Part shown: piece by piece, positions 16,748-26,361 of the stretch
Numbering within the stretch: the first letter of the stretch is position 1
How the letters are laid out: the number at the start of each line of letters is the position of its first letter
Assembly: GCF_037948395.1 (NCBI RefSeq)
Contig: NZ_CP149940.1
Span: forward strand, 2,170,001-2,234,000
Source of the DNA: Serratia nevei
Lineage (GTDB): Bacteria; Pseudomonadota; Gammaproteobacteria; Enterobacterales; Enterobacteriaceae
DNA: 64,000 nt
Direction: 5' to 3'
Position numbers and translations under genes: made by a program
The notes under the pieces: generated by a model
Databases searched by the model: none
Told to the model about the DNA's origin: nothing
The model's input: the letters and a program-made list of their open reading frames with translations, nothing else

Positions 16748-17020
16748 ATGAGAAGCGACATTCAATTTATTCAACAACCCGAAATCGACGCGCATCACTA
16801 TGAACGCGGCGATACCGTGCGCCTGACCACGGCGAATCTGCGGCATGAATATCAGCTCGACGTTTATATTTTGCGCCGCGACGACAAGCTGATTTACGGT
16901 TCCGTCGTTGCGGCGGCGCCCAAGACCGACATTCCGGTCGCCAGCTGGGAGGTGAAAAACGGCGAGGAGGTGGCGTTCCGTCAGGAAAACATCGCCAAGG
17001 CGGTACCGGCGGTGAACTGA
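16748..17020 (+). CDS. hypothetical protein, 90 aa
   Basis: I do not recognise this protein. The start at 16748 has AAGGAA nine bases before it; an ATG at 16724 is in frame but has no site. The protein (MRSDIQFIQQPEIDAHHYER, then HEYQLDVYILRRDDKLIYGS) is small, soluble and mostly beta by appearance. A good terminator follows the stop. It stands alone between yddG and tsx. Confidence 0.7.
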   Translation: MRSDIQFIQQPEIDAHHYERGDTVRLTTANLRHEYQLDVYILRRDDKLIYGSVVAAAPKTDIPVASWEVKNGEEVAFRQENIAKAVPAVN

Positions 17021-17056
17021 TTTCGCTTTGCGTATTTTCTGTTGATTTTGATGAAG

Positions 17057-17086
17057 GCCGGCGTTCATGCGTCGGCTTTTTCTTTT
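17057..17086 (+). terminator. rho-independent terminator
   Basis: GCCGGCG, loop TTCATG and CGTCGGC (one G-T pair) are followed by TTTTTCTTTT. It ends the 90-aa gene. Confidence 0.85.
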
Positions 17087-17159
17087 CCACGTCGCGATAA
17101 TGGGCAGGTGACGCCCTGATGACGGTTGGCTCAAAAACTGCGCTAAAAATCGATGTGCA

Positions 17160-17300
17160 TGACTAAAATCACAGCGAATGTGAATTTGCATGAAACATAA
17201 TTTGACAAATGTGAACGCAATCGATTACCTATTCGCGAAATGCGTAACTGGATCACAGATTCTTACAGTCAGTGGTTTCTATAATGCGCGCGTCATCCGA
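17160..17300 (+). promoter_or_regulatory. tsx control region with CRP-like half sites and a -10 box
   Basis: A TATAAT box lies at 17280-17285. ATCACA at 17252-17257 would place a CRP site near -41 of the predicted start. TGTGA half-sites lie at 17179-17183 and 17210-17214. E. coli tsx is controlled by CRP with CytR and DeoR in a similar layout. The individual sites are degenerate, so the assignment is tentative. The gap 17021-17393 holds no gene. Confidence 0.5.
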
Positions 17301-17393
17301 GTTTCTGTGTGAAGACAACGCCAGGTGTCGGCAGACTCATTGTCATCTTTTCTAAACGGGCAGGAAATGGCCCTTTAAGCATGTGGTAATAAA

Positions 17394-18275
17394 ATGAAAA
17401 AAATAGCTCTCGCAGCAGGTGTACTGCTCGCAGCGTCTTACAGTGCATCATCAATGGCTGATAGCAAAGACAGTCAATATGTCTCCGACTGGTGGCACCA
17501 GAGCGTCAACGTGGTGGGCAGCTACCACACCCGCTTCGGGCCGCAGCTGAATAACGACGTGTATCTCGAATACGAAGCCTTCGCCAAGAAAGACTGGTTC
17601 GATTTCTACGGTTACGTTGACGTGCCGAAGTTCTTCGGCGTGGGCAACACCCCGGACCGCGGCATCTGGGACAAAGGCTCCCCGATGTTTATGGAGATTG
17701 AACCGCGCTTCTCCATCGACAAGCTGACCGGCACCGATCTGAGCTTCGGGCCGTTCAAAGAGTGGTATTTCGCCAACAACTACATCTATGATCTGGGCCA
17801 CAACGCCGACGGCCGTCAAAACACCTGGTACATGGGTCTGGGCACCGATATCGACACCGGCCTGCCGATGAGCCTGTCGATGAACATCTATGCCAAATAC
17901 CAGTGGGAAAACTACCAGGCTGCCAACGAGAACAGCTGGGACGGTTACCGCTTCAAGGTGAAATACTTCGTGCCGCTGACCCAGGTGTGGGGCGGCAACT
18001 TGAGCTACATCGGCTTCACCAACTTCGACTTCGGTTCCGATCTGGGCAAGGACAGCCATTGGGTTGACGGCACCGGCAAACAGGTACGCACCGGCAACTC
18101 GATCGCCTCCAGCCATATTTTGGCGCTGAACTACGATCACTGGCACTATTCTTTCGTGGCGCGTTATTTCCATAACGGCGGCCAGTGGCAGGATGGCGCG
18201 GATATCGGCACCCCGCAGGGCCCGATCAAGTCTACCGGTTGGGGTTATTACCTCGTGGTCGGCTATAACTTCTGA
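17394..18275 (+). CDS. tsx: nucleoside-specific outer-membrane channel Tsx
   Basis: The 293-residue precursor starts with a signal peptide [22 protein letters not shown], giving a mature protein starting near [19 protein letters not shown]. Motifs seen in E. coli Tsx follow ([21 protein letters not shown], the [15 protein letters not shown] end), and the terminal Phe is the usual outer-membrane barrel signal. It forms a 12-stranded monomeric channel for nucleosides. It ends at a strong terminator, so it is monocistronic. Confidence 0.95.
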   Translation: MKKIALAAGVLLAASYSASSMADSKDSQYVSDWWHQSVNVVGSYHTRFGPQLNNDVYLEYEAFAKKDWFDFYGYVDVPKFFGVGNTPDRGIWDKGSPMFMEIEPRFSIDKLTGTDLSFGPFKEWYFANNYIYDLGHNADGRQNTWYMGLGTDIDTGLPMSLSMNIYAKYQWENYQAANENSWDGYRFKVKYFVPLTQVWGGNLSYIGFTNFDFGSDLGKDSHWVDGTGKQVRTGNSIASSHILALNYDHWHYSFVARYFHNGGQWQDGADIGTPQGPIKSTGWGYYLVVGYNF

Positions 18276-18301
18276 TTTTCCGTGTTATCAGAAACAGAAA
18301 A

Positions 18302-18324
18302 CCCCGCCTGGCGGGGTTTTTTTT
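18302..18324 (+). terminator. rho-independent terminator after tsx
   Basis: CCCCGC, loop CTG and GCGGGG are followed by eight T residues. Confidence 0.92.
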
Positions 18325-18329
18325 CGTCA

Positions 18330-18509
18330 TCACTGGGCTTGTTCGACCGGGAGATGCTTCACCGGCATAAACAGCCTGCCTTTGATCACGTGACATTCAT
18401 TATTTATCCAACTAATGATTTGTTCACGGCTGACGCCTTCCGACTGCGCGTAACGATGAAGATCGCCGTTAAAGTGTCGAGTGATGTATTCCATGAGGGT
18501 CATTTGCAC
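18330..18509 (-). CDS. small protein with possible helix-turn-helix, 59 aa
   Basis: The reverse-strand frame begins with a GTG at 18509 placed 8 bp after AGGAG; an ATG at 18503 is the alternative. The protein (MEYITRHFNGDLHRYAQSEG, then VSREQIISWINNECHVIKG) has spacing like a Cro/Xre-type helix-turn-helix and recalls small phage-derived regulators, but I cannot name a family. It is convergent with tsx and close to its terminator. The AT content of 18510-18950 is higher than in neighbours, which may hint at acquired DNA. Confidence 0.5.
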   Translation of the reverse strand: MQMTLMEYITRHFNGDLHRYAQSEGVSREQIISWINNECHVIKGRLFMPVKHLPVEQAQ

Positions 18510-18950
18510 GTCTTTTGCTCCTGAACGCCCACCCGTTGCCAGCCTGGCCACCGCGGGAGGTTGAGGTTTCTCAGACAGCGAATGTAAATTATCGGCAACT
18601 AAATCTCAACATAAAGCACCAGATTGGGGCGACGGCGGCGGGAAAAAGAATCCCGCACGAAGAGGCGGGAAGTGTTCGCTATTATCATTATGGATGATAA
18701 GAATAAGATTTGAGGTGCGACGAAAAAGAGCACGCTAACTCTTTTTTGTTACCTTCCCACGCTAGCGTAAGGCTTATTTTTCTTCAAGAAAAATCTGAGG
18801 TAAGTATCGGCATTTTCGAGGCGTTTTGCGTTAAAACAAGATTTTGGCGCGTCTGCCGTCTCGCGCGTCATCATCTCGGAGTTTTCCTTATACTTCGTCC
18901 GGGAAAGGCCCGCTATAGTCAAGAGAGTCACCCACGCAGGAATACACAAC

Positions 18951-19445
18951 ATGAACAAACGTCGTACGACCCTCACGGTGTTGGCGCTGATCGCGTCGCT
19001 GGGGTTGTCATCCGCTCCGGCTCTGGCCGATAAGGGCGGCAATGGTAACGGCAACGGTAATGGCCATGGCAACAGCGGCAATAACGGTAACCATGGCAAT
19101 AACGGCAATCACGGTAACAAAGGCAATAAAGACCATTATGATAACGGCGTTTATCGCAACGACGACAATCTGATCACCGTCAACCTCTCGCGCGATCGCG
19201 CCCGTTCGCTGGCGCACAACTATGGCCTGACCGGCTACCGTTCGTTGCCGCCGGGCATCGCCAAGAATCTGGCGCGCGGTAAACCGCTGCCGCCGGGCAT
19301 CGCAAAAAAAATGGTGCCGCGCTCTATGCTGCGTGAGCTGCCGCAGTACCCGGGGTATGAGTGGCGTATCGCCGGCGACGATCTGGTGCTGGTCGCACTC
19401 AGCACCGCGATTGTGGCCTCCGTCATCAACGGCGTGTTCGACTAA
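18951..19445 (+). CDS. RcnB/CigR-like exported protein, 164 aa
   Basis: A signal peptide (MNKRRTTLTVLALIASLGLS, cleavage near APALA) leads to a low-complexity Gly/Asn/His-rich linker (about residues 28-62). Then comes the YRNDDNLITVNLSRDRARSL region with two copies of LPPGIAKNLARGKPLPPGIAKK-type text, and a hydrophobic C-terminal helix VLVALSTAIVASVINGVF. This layout matches Salmonella CigR and other RcnB-domain proteins: periplasmic or inner-membrane-anchored, linked to metal homeostasis (RcnB) or virulence control (CigR). The actual role here is unknown. The upstream gap to 18510 has AT-rich hairpins but no gene. Confidence 0.75.
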   Translation: MNKRRTTLTVLALIASLGLSSAPALADKGGNGNGNGNGHGNSGNNGNHGNNGNHGNKGNKDHYDNGVYRNDDNLITVNLSRDRARSLAHNYGLTGYRSLPPGIAKNLARGKPLPPGIAKKMVPRSMLRELPQYPGYEWRIAGDDLVLVALSTAIVASVINGVFD

Positions 19446-19559
19446 CGCCTGTCGAGCGTTATCGGGCCTCGCTGCGGCGGGGCCTTTTTATTTGCCAGCG
19501 CGGGGCGGACGTGGTGAACTTTAGGCCTTACGTTTTCACCGCATCATAAGGGAGGTGCC

Positions 19560-20090
19560 ATGTTCAGGGCGTTATTGATCGCCTGTTGTTTGACCAGTTT
19601 TCCGGCGTTGGCGGACGGCGCCGCCGCTCTCGGGGAGCTGGTGAACCAACGGCTGTCGTTGATGAAGGACGTTGCCGGTTACAAGGCCCAGCAGCATTTG
19701 CCGATCGAAGACCTGGCGCAGGAGGCGAAGGTGTTGGCCAGCGCGCAGGCGGAGGCGGGGCGTTTGGGGCTTGAGCCCGCGTCGGTGCGGCCTTTTATCG
19801 CCGCGCAGATGGACGCCGCCAAGGCGATTCAGTATCGCTATCGCGCCGACTGGCTGGCGAGCCCGGAAACCGGTTGGCAGCCGCGCCCGTTGGCGCAGGT
19901 GCGCCCGCAGATTGCGCGGTTGAGCAGCCAGATATTGCAACGGCTGGCGGAGCGGCTGCGCGCCGGCCCGCTTGGCGAGGCGGATCGGGCGGCGTTTATG
20001 GCGTCCGTGGATCAGGTGAACCTCAGCGCCGCCGACAAACGGCGGCTGGCGGATGCGCTGCTGGCGGTCAAAACCGGCAGCGCAGGCTGA
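19560..20090 (+). CDS. secreted (periplasmic) chorismate mutase, AroQ gamma class, 176 aa
   Basis: The protein has a short signal peptide (MFRALLIACCLTSFPALA, then DGAAAL) followed by an all-helical chorismate mutase domain: LVNQRLSLMKDVAGYKAQQ, the catalytic Arg/Lys/Glu helix, then AQMDAAKAIQYRYRADWLA. It resembles the exported AroQ-gamma mutases of Salmonella, Yersinia and Mycobacterium, which turn chorismate into prephenate outside the cytoplasm. The physiological use of this reaction in the periplasm is not understood. AGGGAGGTGCC precedes the ATG. It follows the CigR-like gene after about 115 bp in the same direction. Confidence 0.88.
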   Translation: MFRALLIACCLTSFPALADGAAALGELVNQRLSLMKDVAGYKAQQHLPIEDLAQEAKVLASAQAEAGRLGLEPASVRPFIAAQMDAAKAIQYRYRADWLASPETGWQPRPLAQVRPQIARLSSQILQRLAERLRAGPLGEADRAAFMASVDQVNLSAADKRRLADALLAVKTGSAG

Positions 20091-20093
20091 GCG

Positions 20094-21629
20094 TCAGTCG
20101 CGGCCGACGGTGCTGCGGCGGAAGGTCAGCATCCGGCTGCGGTTGGCGATGAGATCCACGTTGTAACCGCGGAAATAGAGGCAAAAGCGTTTTAACCACG
20201 GGCCGTCCTGGCACTCCACCAGCATGCGGCCCTGGCCGAGCGGGCTGAGCGTACCGCTCTGCGCCGCCGGGCCGACGCCGATATGCACCCGATCGCCACG
20301 AATTTCAAAGGCGGTGCGATAGTGCGGGTGATACCACAGCCCCTGCACATGCTTCAGGCAGTCGCCGTTGGCCGTGACCGGCAGAAAACGGCGCGCCACA
20401 TGCCCGACTTCGCCCTCGACCGCTTCGCCGGTCCACTTCAATTTGATTGGCATATGGGCGGACAGCGACACCGCGTACCCGTCCTCGCCCTGATACAGCG
20501 GTTCACCGCTGCCCAGATAGGCCAGGTTGCCGTCTTTAACCTCCAGCCAGTGCGGCTCGGCCAGCGTGGCGTAGAGGCCGTCGGGGATCGCCGTGCTGCG
20601 CTGCGGCAAAGGTTCGCCCAGCAGCGCCGCCATCACCTGCAAAGCCATACCGAAACTGTCGCAGTCTTCGCGGTTGGCGACCAACGCGACGCCGACCTGG
20701 CGATCGGGCGCCAGCAGGAAATAGGTTTTGTAACCGGCGTGGGAACCGCCGTGGCCGAGCAAGCGGCGGCGGCCCAGCGGGGTTTGCGCCAGCCCCAGGC
20801 CATAGGCGCTGAGCTGGCCCTGATTGAGGCGGCGCGGGGCGCCGAGTTGCGCCAGCACGCCCTGGCCGGGGCCCTCGTCGGCCAGCAGCGTTTGCAGCCA
20901 GCGGGTGAGGGCGTGGAGGCTGCCGGTCAGGCTACCGGAGGCGGAAAGGTGCAGGCCGGCGCTGGCGTGTTGCCAGCCCTGCGGCGCCCGCCAGTAACCC
21001 GGCACCAACCCCGGCACCACGTCGAACCAGCTTTCCGGTGCTTGCATCTGCACCTGCAGCGGCCGGGCGATGTGCTGTTGCACCAGTTGGTCGAAATCAT
21101 ACCCTTTGCTACGCAGCGCGGCCTCCAGCAGCCGATAGCCGGTATTGCTGTAGGCGATCTCGCTGCCGGCTTCGTAGTTCAACTTTTCCAGCCCTTCGAC
21201 AAACTGCATGACTGGCTGCGCCTCGCTGACGGCGTGCAGCGAGATGCCGAGCAAGCCGAGCGTTTCGCGCACGTCGGGCAGGCCGCCGGTCATGTCCAGC
21301 GCCTGGCCGACGGTGACGTCCGCCAGCGCAGGCTGCAGGGCGGGCAGCAGTTCGCCCAGGCGCTGATCGAGCCGAATGGCGCGGCCGGTGGCGTTCAGCG
21401 CCAACGCGGCGAAGATATGTTTGGTCACGGAGGCGTAGCGCACCACGCTGTCGACGGTGAAGGGGGTATTCTGCGCCAGATCGGCCAGGCCGGCGCAGGC
21501 GGTGGCGCGGAGTTGTTCGGCGTCAAACAGGGTGATGGCGCCGCCGGGTTCGCCACGCCGTTGCCAGCCGGCCAGCAATTGTTCGGCGAGGGCGCCGGCA
21601 GCGCGCCAGTTTAACGGTGTTACAGACAT
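20094..21629 (-). CDS. serine hydrolase, D-aminopeptidase (DAP)-like, 511 aa
   Basis: The start at 21629 follows GGAGGCCCT. The N-terminal 330 residues form a penicillin-recognising (class C beta-lactamase-like) domain: SVTK (SxxK nucleophile, near residue 69), YSNTGY (YxN) and HGGSHAGY (HxG). About 180 more residues make two beta-barrel-like domains (SGEPLYQGEDGYAVSLSAHM, then VQGLWYHPHYRTAFEIRGD). This three-domain plan and length match D-aminopeptidase of the Ochrobactrum type, which removes N-terminal D-residues. No signal peptide is evident. It is convergent with the chorismate mutase gene, 3 bp apart. Confidence 0.8.
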   Translation of the reverse strand: MSVTPLNWRAAGALAEQLLAGWQRRGEPGGAITLFDAEQLRATACAGLADLAQNTPFTVDSVVRYASVTKHIFAALALNATGRAIRLDQRLGELLPALQPALADVTVGQALDMTGGLPDVRETLGLLGISLHAVSEAQPVMQFVEGLEKLNYEAGSEIAYSNTGYRLLEAALRSKGYDFDQLVQQHIARPLQVQMQAPESWFDVVPGLVPGYWRAPQGWQHASAGLHLSASGSLTGSLHALTRWLQTLLADEGPGQGVLAQLGAPRRLNQGQLSAYGLGLAQTPLGRRRLLGHGGSHAGYKTYFLLAPDRQVGVALVANREDCDSFGMALQVMAALLGEPLPQRSTAIPDGLYATLAEPHWLEVKDGNLAYLGSGEPLYQGEDGYAVSLSAHMPIKLKWTGEAVEGEVGHVARRFLPVTANGDCLKHVQGLWYHPHYRTAFEIRGDRVHIGVGPAAQSGTLSPLGQGRMLVECQDGPWLKRFCLYFRGYNVDLIANRSRMLTFRRSTVGRD

Positions 21630-21840
21630 AGGGCCTCCAGAGTGATGGTTCGAAACGGGCCAGCTCGGCCACACGCCGCCCGGCGCTGACGATGAGCGCG
21701 GGCTTTTCGGCTGATTGTGGCGCAGTGCGTTTTTCGTCGGCCGCTGTTTTGTGCGCTGTTTAGACCAGTCAGTGGGGAATCACGCGAAACTTTGATATAG
21801 CGCGCAGATTGCGGCTGACGTTGCGGCTAAAGGCAGGGGG

Positions 21841-21865
21841 AGAAACAGGCGCCCGGCGGCGCCTG
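21841..21865 (-). terminator. probable terminator after hutG
   Basis: A perfect 8-bp stem CAGGCGCC / GGCGCCTG with loop CGGC (21846-21865); on the minus strand it is followed by TTTCT. Weak T-tract. Confidence 0.55.
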
Positions 21866-21873
21866 CAGGGGGA

Positions 21874-22677
21874 TCAGTTGAGTTTGGCGGCGCCGTCCAA
21901 CAGGCCTTCAATCATCTGCTTGAGCAGGCGCTGCAGCGAGGCGGCGCGCTGCGGTTCGAACGCGTAAGGGTACTGTTCGGACATGTAGTTCACCTGCGCC
22001 AGTTCGAGCTGGATCGCATGCTGTTGCTGCTGCGGCTGCCCGTAGGCGCGGGTGATGTAACCGCCCTTGAAGCGGCCGTTCAGCACGTGGGTGTACTGCT
22101 GTTGTTGCTCGCAGCAGGCGACCAGCCGATCGCTCAGCGCCTGGGCGCAGCTTTCGCCGCCGTTGGTGCCGAGATTGAGATCCGGCAGTTGGCCGTCGAA
22201 CAGCCGCGGGATCACCGAGGCGATGGAGTGCGCGTCGAACAGCAGCGCATAGCCGTGCCGCGCCTTGAGGCGTGCCAGTTCGTCCTGCAGCTGCTGATGA
22301 TAAGGTTGCCAAATCTGCTGCAGATAACCGGCGCGTTCTGCGTCCGTCGGCGCTTTGCCCGGCAGGAAGCTTGGGCGGCCGTCGAACAGCACGTCGGGAT
22401 ACAGGCCGGTGGTGGCGGTGGTGTACAGCGGCTTGTCGTCCGCCGGGCGGTTCAGATCGATGACGAAGCGCGAATAGTTGCCGACCAGCACGCTGGCGCC
22501 CATCGCCCGTGCGAAGTCGTACAGCTGCGGAATGTGCCAGTCGGTATCGGGTAGCGGGCGGGCGTCGTCGGTCAGCCCGGCCTCGACCGCCGGCGTCAGT
22601 TGCGTGCCGGCGTGTGGGATGCTGATCAGCAGCGGCAGGCTGCCGCTCTGGAAGCTAAAAGGATCGCGAATGGTCAT
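21874..22677 (-). CDS. hutG: N-formylglutamate deformylase
   Basis: The 267-residue zinc-dependent amidohydrolase opens [20 protein letters not shown], followed by [26 protein letters not shown] and [10 protein letters not shown] are conserved HutG blocks containing the metal-binding His and Asp residues. It converts N-formylglutamate to glutamate and formate, the final step of the two-step histidine breakdown branch. The start overlaps the hutI stop by 4 bp (ATGA). A longer frame upstream lies inside hutI and is not used. Confidence 0.94.
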   Translation of the reverse strand: MTIRDPFSFQSGSLPLLISIPHAGTQLTPAVEAGLTDDARPLPDTDWHIPQLYDFARAMGASVLVGNYSRFVIDLNRPADDKPLYTTATTGLYPDVLFDGRPSFLPGKAPTDAERAGYLQQIWQPYHQQLQDELARLKARHGYALLFDAHSIASVIPRLFDGQLPDLNLGTNGGESCAQALSDRLVACCEQQQQYTHVLNGRFKGGYITRAYGQPQQQQHAIQLELAQVNYMSEQYPYAFEPQRAASLQRLLKQMIEGLLDGAAKLN

Positions 22678-23897
22678 TGACGTACTTCTCCTCGGAAAAT
22701 CACCGTACAGGGCAGCTGGCCGCCCAACCAATAAGCCAGTTCCGCCGGCCGCGACAGCGGCCAGTGAACGAAGTCCGCCACCTTGCCGGTTTCCAGCGTG
22801 CCGTGGCTGTGTTGCAGCCCCAGCGCTTTGGCGGCGTGGGTGGTAACGCCCGCCAGCGCTTCTTCCGGCGTCAGGCGAAACAGCGTGCAGGCCATGTTGA
22901 TCATCAGGCGCAGCGACAGCGCCGGCGAGGTGCCGGGGTTGGCGTCGCTGGCGATCGCCATCGCCACGTGGTGCTTGCGGAACAGCTCTACCGGCGGGCA
23001 CTGGGTTTCGCGCAGCAGGTAATAGGCGCCGGGCAGCAGTACCGCCACGGTGCCGGCATCGCCCATGGCGCGGGCATCTTGTTCGGTAGCGTATTCGAGA
23101 TGGTCGGCGGAGAGCGCGTGATGGCGCGCCGCCAGCGTGCTGCCGCCGAGGGCGGAGAGCTGCTCGGCGTGCAGCTTGACCGGCAGCCCGGCGGCCTCGG
23201 CGGCGGCGAAGACTCGCTCCACCTGCGCCGGTGAGAACGCCAGATGTTCGCAGAAGGCGTCAACCGCATCCGCCAGCCCGGCGGCGGCCGCCTGCGGAAT
23301 GATGGTATCGCAGACCAGATTGATGTAGTCGTCGGCGCGGTTGGCGTATTCCGGCGGCAGCGCATGGGCCGCCAGACAGGTGGTTTTCACCTCGACCGGC
23401 AGCAGCTCGCCCAACTTGCGCGCCACCCGCAGCATCTTCAGTTCGCTCTCCGGGCTGAGGCCGTAACCGGATTTGATCTCCACGCAGGTGACGCCTTCCG
23501 CCAGCAGCGGCCGCAGGCGGAACAGCGCCTGCTCCAGCAGCAGCGCCTCGTCGGCCTCGCGGGTGGCTTTCACGGTGGAAATGATGCCGCCGCCCTGTGC
23601 GGCGATGTCGGCGTAGCTCACGCCGTTCAGCCGCTGTTCGAACTCGCCGCTGCGGTTGCCGCCGAACACCAGGTGCGTGTGGCAGTCAACAAAGCCGGGG
23701 GTGATGATGCCGCCGTCGAATTTCACCGTTTCGTCCGCGATCAGGCCGGGCGGCAGCGCCGCATGTTCGCCAATCCAGACGATCTTGCCGTCGCGTACGG
23801 CGATCGCGCCGTCGGTCAGGGTGTGATAGTTGCCGTCGCGCATGGTGACGATATCGGCGCCGTGCCACAGGCTGTCACAGTGAATCTCAGACGTCAT
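22674..23897 (-). CDS. hutI: imidazolonepropionase
   Basis: The 407-residue amidohydrolase-superfamily enzyme starts [20 protein letters not shown] after GGAGGAAAGCA. Metal ligands appear in [15 protein letters not shown] (HxH), [11 protein letters not shown] and the later [14 protein letters not shown]; the substrate region [12 protein letters not shown] is present. It opens the imidazolone ring to give N-formimino-glutamate in the cytoplasm. It pairs with hutG and is separated from hutC by 157 bp containing a HutC-type operator. Confidence 0.95.
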   Translation of the reverse strand: MTSEIHCDSLWHGADIVTMRDGNYHTLTDGAIAVRDGKIVWIGEHAALPPGLIADETVKFDGGIITPGFVDCHTHLVFGGNRSGEFEQRLNGVSYADIAAQGGGIISTVKATREADEALLLEQALFRLRPLLAEGVTCVEIKSGYGLSPESELKMLRVARKLGELLPVEVKTTCLAAHALPPEYANRADDYINLVCDTIIPQAAAAGLADAVDAFCEHLAFSPAQVERVFAAAEAAGLPVKLHAEQLSALGGSTLAARHHALSADHLEYATEQDARAMGDAGTVAVLLPGAYYLLRETQCPPVELFRKHHVAMAIASDANPGTSPALSLRLMINMACTLFRLTPEEALAGVTTHAAKALGLQHSHGTLETGKVADFVHWPLSRPAELAYWLGGQLPCTVIFRGEVRQ

Positions 23898-23932
23898 TGC
23901 TTTCCTCCGCCGGAGCCGCAGCTCCCACATGG

Positions 23933-23944
23933 TTGTATATACAA
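23933..23944. promoter_or_regulatory. HutC operator upstream of hutI
   Basis: TTGTATATACAA is a perfect 12-bp palindrome containing TGTATATACA, the sequence bound by HutC in pseudomonads. It lies 36 bp before the hutI start and would control hutIG. Confidence 0.85.
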
Positions 23945-24054
23945 TTAAAAACAACCTAACGCATTCACCGGGATGTCACAAGAGGCGGGAGAGATTTTGT
24001 TATCAGGATGTGATCGACAGCGGAGATGCGGGCGCAGGGCGCGCCCGCCGGGAA

Positions 24055-24810
24055 TCAGACTTCGCTGGTGAAGCGGCCGAACAGTTGATAACGGCTGCCG
24101 GGGTACAGCAGCCGGGCCGAGGTCACCACGGTTTTGCCGGACCAGGTGCGGCGATGGATCAGCAGGCCGGGTTCGTGGTCTTCCAGCTGCAGCAGCTCGC
24201 GCTCGCGCCGGGTAGGGATCACCGCTTCGACGATGTGTTCGCCGGCGGTCAGCGGCGCGGCCTGCGTCAGATAGGTGTAAGGCGTGACGCGGTCGAAATC
24301 CTGCTTCAGGTAATCCGGCGCCACCAGCGGGTTGACGCAGCGGTCTTCCACCTGCACCGGCACATCGTTTTCGTAATGCACGATCTGCGAGTAGAACAGC
24401 CGTTGGCCGGGCTGAATGCCCAATGCCGTCGCTTCTTCTTCGCTGGCCGCTCGGGCCTTCAGCTCGAGGATCTTGCTGCTGTGGCGATGGCCGCGCGCGG
24501 CGATCTCATCGGCGATGTTGTGCACTTCCAGCAGCGCGGTATGCGCTTTGGCTTCGGCGACGAAGGTGCCGACGCCCTGCATGCGAATCAAAAAACCTTC
24601 GCTGGTCAGCTCGCGCAGCGCGCGGTTGATGGTCATGCGGCTGACGCCCAGTTCCGCCACCAGTTCACTTTCGGAGGGCACGCGCTGGTGCGGTTGCCAA
24701 TGCCCCGCACGGATTTGATTCACGATCGCCTGTTTGACCCGTTGGTAGATCGGGGCGGGGGCATCGCTCATTGCAGCCGCCAGTTGTAACACGGTCTGTT
24801 GTTCAGCCAC
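24055..24810 (-). CDS. hutC: histidine utilisation repressor HutC (GntR family)
   Basis: The 251-residue regulator has an N-terminal GntR winged helix (IYQRVKQAIVNQIRAGHWQP, then LGVSRMTINRALREL) and a C-terminal UTRA effector domain (VQVEDRCVNPLVAPDYLKQD). It represses hut genes and is released by urocanate. It is transcribed away from hutF, with one operator on each side of the gene, consistent with autoregulation and control of both hutIG and hutFD. Confidence 0.94.
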   Translation of the reverse strand: MAEQQTVLQLAAAMSDAPAPIYQRVKQAIVNQIRAGHWQPHQRVPSESELVAELGVSRMTINRALRELTSEGFLIRMQGVGTFVAEAKAHTALLEVHNIADEIAARGHRHSSKILELKARAASEEEATALGIQPGQRLFYSQIVHYENDVPVQVEDRCVNPLVAPDYLKQDFDRVTPYTYLTQAAPLTAGEHIVEAVIPTRRERELLQLEDHEPGLLIHRRTWSGKTVVTSARLLYPGSRYQLFGRFTSEV

Positions 24811-24875
24811 GACGTTAACCTCGTCAAATAAAAAAATAATAACACCAGTTTACTGTTGATGTCGGCGTATGTATA

Positions 24876-24885
24876 TGTATATACA
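24876..24885. promoter_or_regulatory. HutC operator between hutC and hutF
   Basis: TGTATATACA, identical in core to the site upstream of hutI, lies within the AT-rich alternating run 24869-24887, between the divergent genes hutC and hutF. Confidence 0.82.
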
Positions 24886-24990
24886 ACTAGTGGCCGTCGC
24901 GCCAGAAACTTGCCGGCGACTGCCAAAAATTCCTGAATGCGCGCCATCGCCGCGCCTCATTCGCCGTTACACCAACAGTGGAATACTGCC

Positions 24991-26361
24991 ATGCCTGCTT
25001 ATTTTGCCCCACGCGCTTTGCTCCCTGAGGGCTGGGCGCATAACGTCCGGCTGGACGTCGATGCGCAAGGTTATCTGACTCAAGTTACCGCCGACGCTGA
25101 ACCGCAAGGCTGCATCCGGCTGCACGGCGATGCGGTGCCGGGCATGCCGAACCTGCACTCCCACGCTTTCCAGCGCGCGATGGCCGGGCTGGCGGAAGTG
25201 GCGGGCAACCCGCAGGACAGCTTCTGGACCTGGCGCGATCTGATGTACCGCCTGGTGCAGCGCCTGACGCCGGAGCAGGTGGAGGTGGTCGCCCGTCAAC
25301 TGTATATCGAAATGCTCAAGGGCGGATACACCCAGGTGGCCGAATTCCACTACCTGCATCACGACGCCGACGGTAAGCCTTACGCCGATCGCGGTGAAAT
25401 GACCGGCCGCCTCAGCGAGGCCGCGCATCAGGCCGGCATCGGCATGACGATGCTACCGGTGCTGTACAGCTACGCCGGTTTCGGCGCGCAGCCGGCGCAG
25501 CCGGGGCAGAAACGTTTTATCCAGGATACCGAAAGCTATCTGCACCAGCAGCAGGTGATTGCCCGCCAGCTGGCGGATCGTCCGTTGCAGAATCAGGGGC
25601 TGTGCTTCCATTCGCTGCGTGCGGTGGAGCTGGGCCAGATGCAGCAGATTTTGGCCGCGTCGGATCGCACTTTGCCGGTGCATATTCATATCGCCGAGCA
25701 GCAAAAAGAGGTGAACGACTGCCTGGCGTGGAGCGGGCAGCGCCCGGTGGCCTGGCTGTATGACCATCTGCCGGTCGATCAGCGCTGGTGTCTGGTGCAT
25801 GCCACCCATCTGGATCGCGATGAGCTGGAAGCGCTGGCGCGTAGCCGCGCGGTGGCCGGCCTGTGCCTGACCACCGAAGCCAACCTCGGCGACGGCATTT
25901 TCCCCGGCGACGCTTACCTGCAGCAGCAGGGGCGCTGGGGCATCGGTTCCGACAGCCACGTTTCGCTCAACGTGGTGGAAGAGCTGCGCTGGTTCGAATA
26001 CGGCCAGCGGCTGCGCGATCAGCGCCGCAACCGTCTGACGACGCCGGAACAGTCGGCGGTGGGCGATGTGCTGTACCTGCAGGCGCTGCAGGGCGGTGCG
26101 CAGGCGTGCGGCGCGCCGATCGGCCGGTTGCAGAGCGGCTATCGCGCCGACTGGCTGGTGCTGGACGGCGACGATCCGTATCTGGCGGCGGCGCCGGACG
26201 CCTCGATCCTCAACCGCTGGCTGTTCGCCGGCGGCAAAGAGCAAATTCGCGACGTGTTCGTCGGCGGCCGGCAGGTGATCGAGCAGGGGCGGCACGCGCT
26301 GCAGCAGCAGAGCAGCGCCGAGTTCCTGCAGGTGTTGAAAACCTTTCAGCAGGAGGCGTAA
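24991..26361 (+). CDS. hutF: formimidoylglutamate deiminase
   Basis: The 456-residue amidohydrolase starts MPAYFAPRALLPEGWAHNVR; the upstream frame from 24937 is Arg/Pro-rich and overlaps the operator area. Metal-binding motifs are GMPNLHSHAFQRAMAG (HxH), LPVHIHIAEQQKEV and WGIGSDSHVSLN. It deiminates N-formimino-glutamate to N-formyl-glutamate and ammonia. With HutG this defines the Pseudomonas-type two-step branch instead of direct HutG formiminoglutamase. Its stop codon shares a base with the hutD start (TAATG). Confidence 0.94.
   Translation: MPAYFAPRALLPEGWAHNVRLDVDAQGYLTQVTADAEPQGCIRLHGDAVPGMPNLHSHAFQRAMAGLAEVAGNPQDSFWTWRDLMYRLVQRLTPEQVEVVARQLYIEMLKGGYTQVAEFHYLHHDADGKPYADRGEMTGRLSEAAHQAGIGMTMLPVLYSYAGFGAQPAQPGQKRFIQDTESYLHQQQVIARQLADRPLQNQGLCFHSLRAVELGQMQQILAASDRTLPVHIHIAEQQKEVNDCLAWSGQRPVAWLYDHLPVDQRWCLVHATHLDRDELEALARSRAVAGLCLTTEANLGDGIFPGDAYLQQQGRWGIGSDSHVSLNVVEELRWFEYGQRLRDQRRNRLTTPEQSAVGDVLYLQALQGGAQACGAPIGRLQSGYRADWLVLDGDDPYLAAAPDASILNRWLFAGGKEQIRDVFVGGRQVIEQGRHALQQQSSAEFLQVLKTFQQEA

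Noticed and set aside
19030..19130. Tandem short repeats resembling a repeat array
   Set aside because: They encode the Gly/Asn/His-rich linker of the CigR-like protein and lie in frame; not CRISPR, since units are only 6-9 bp.
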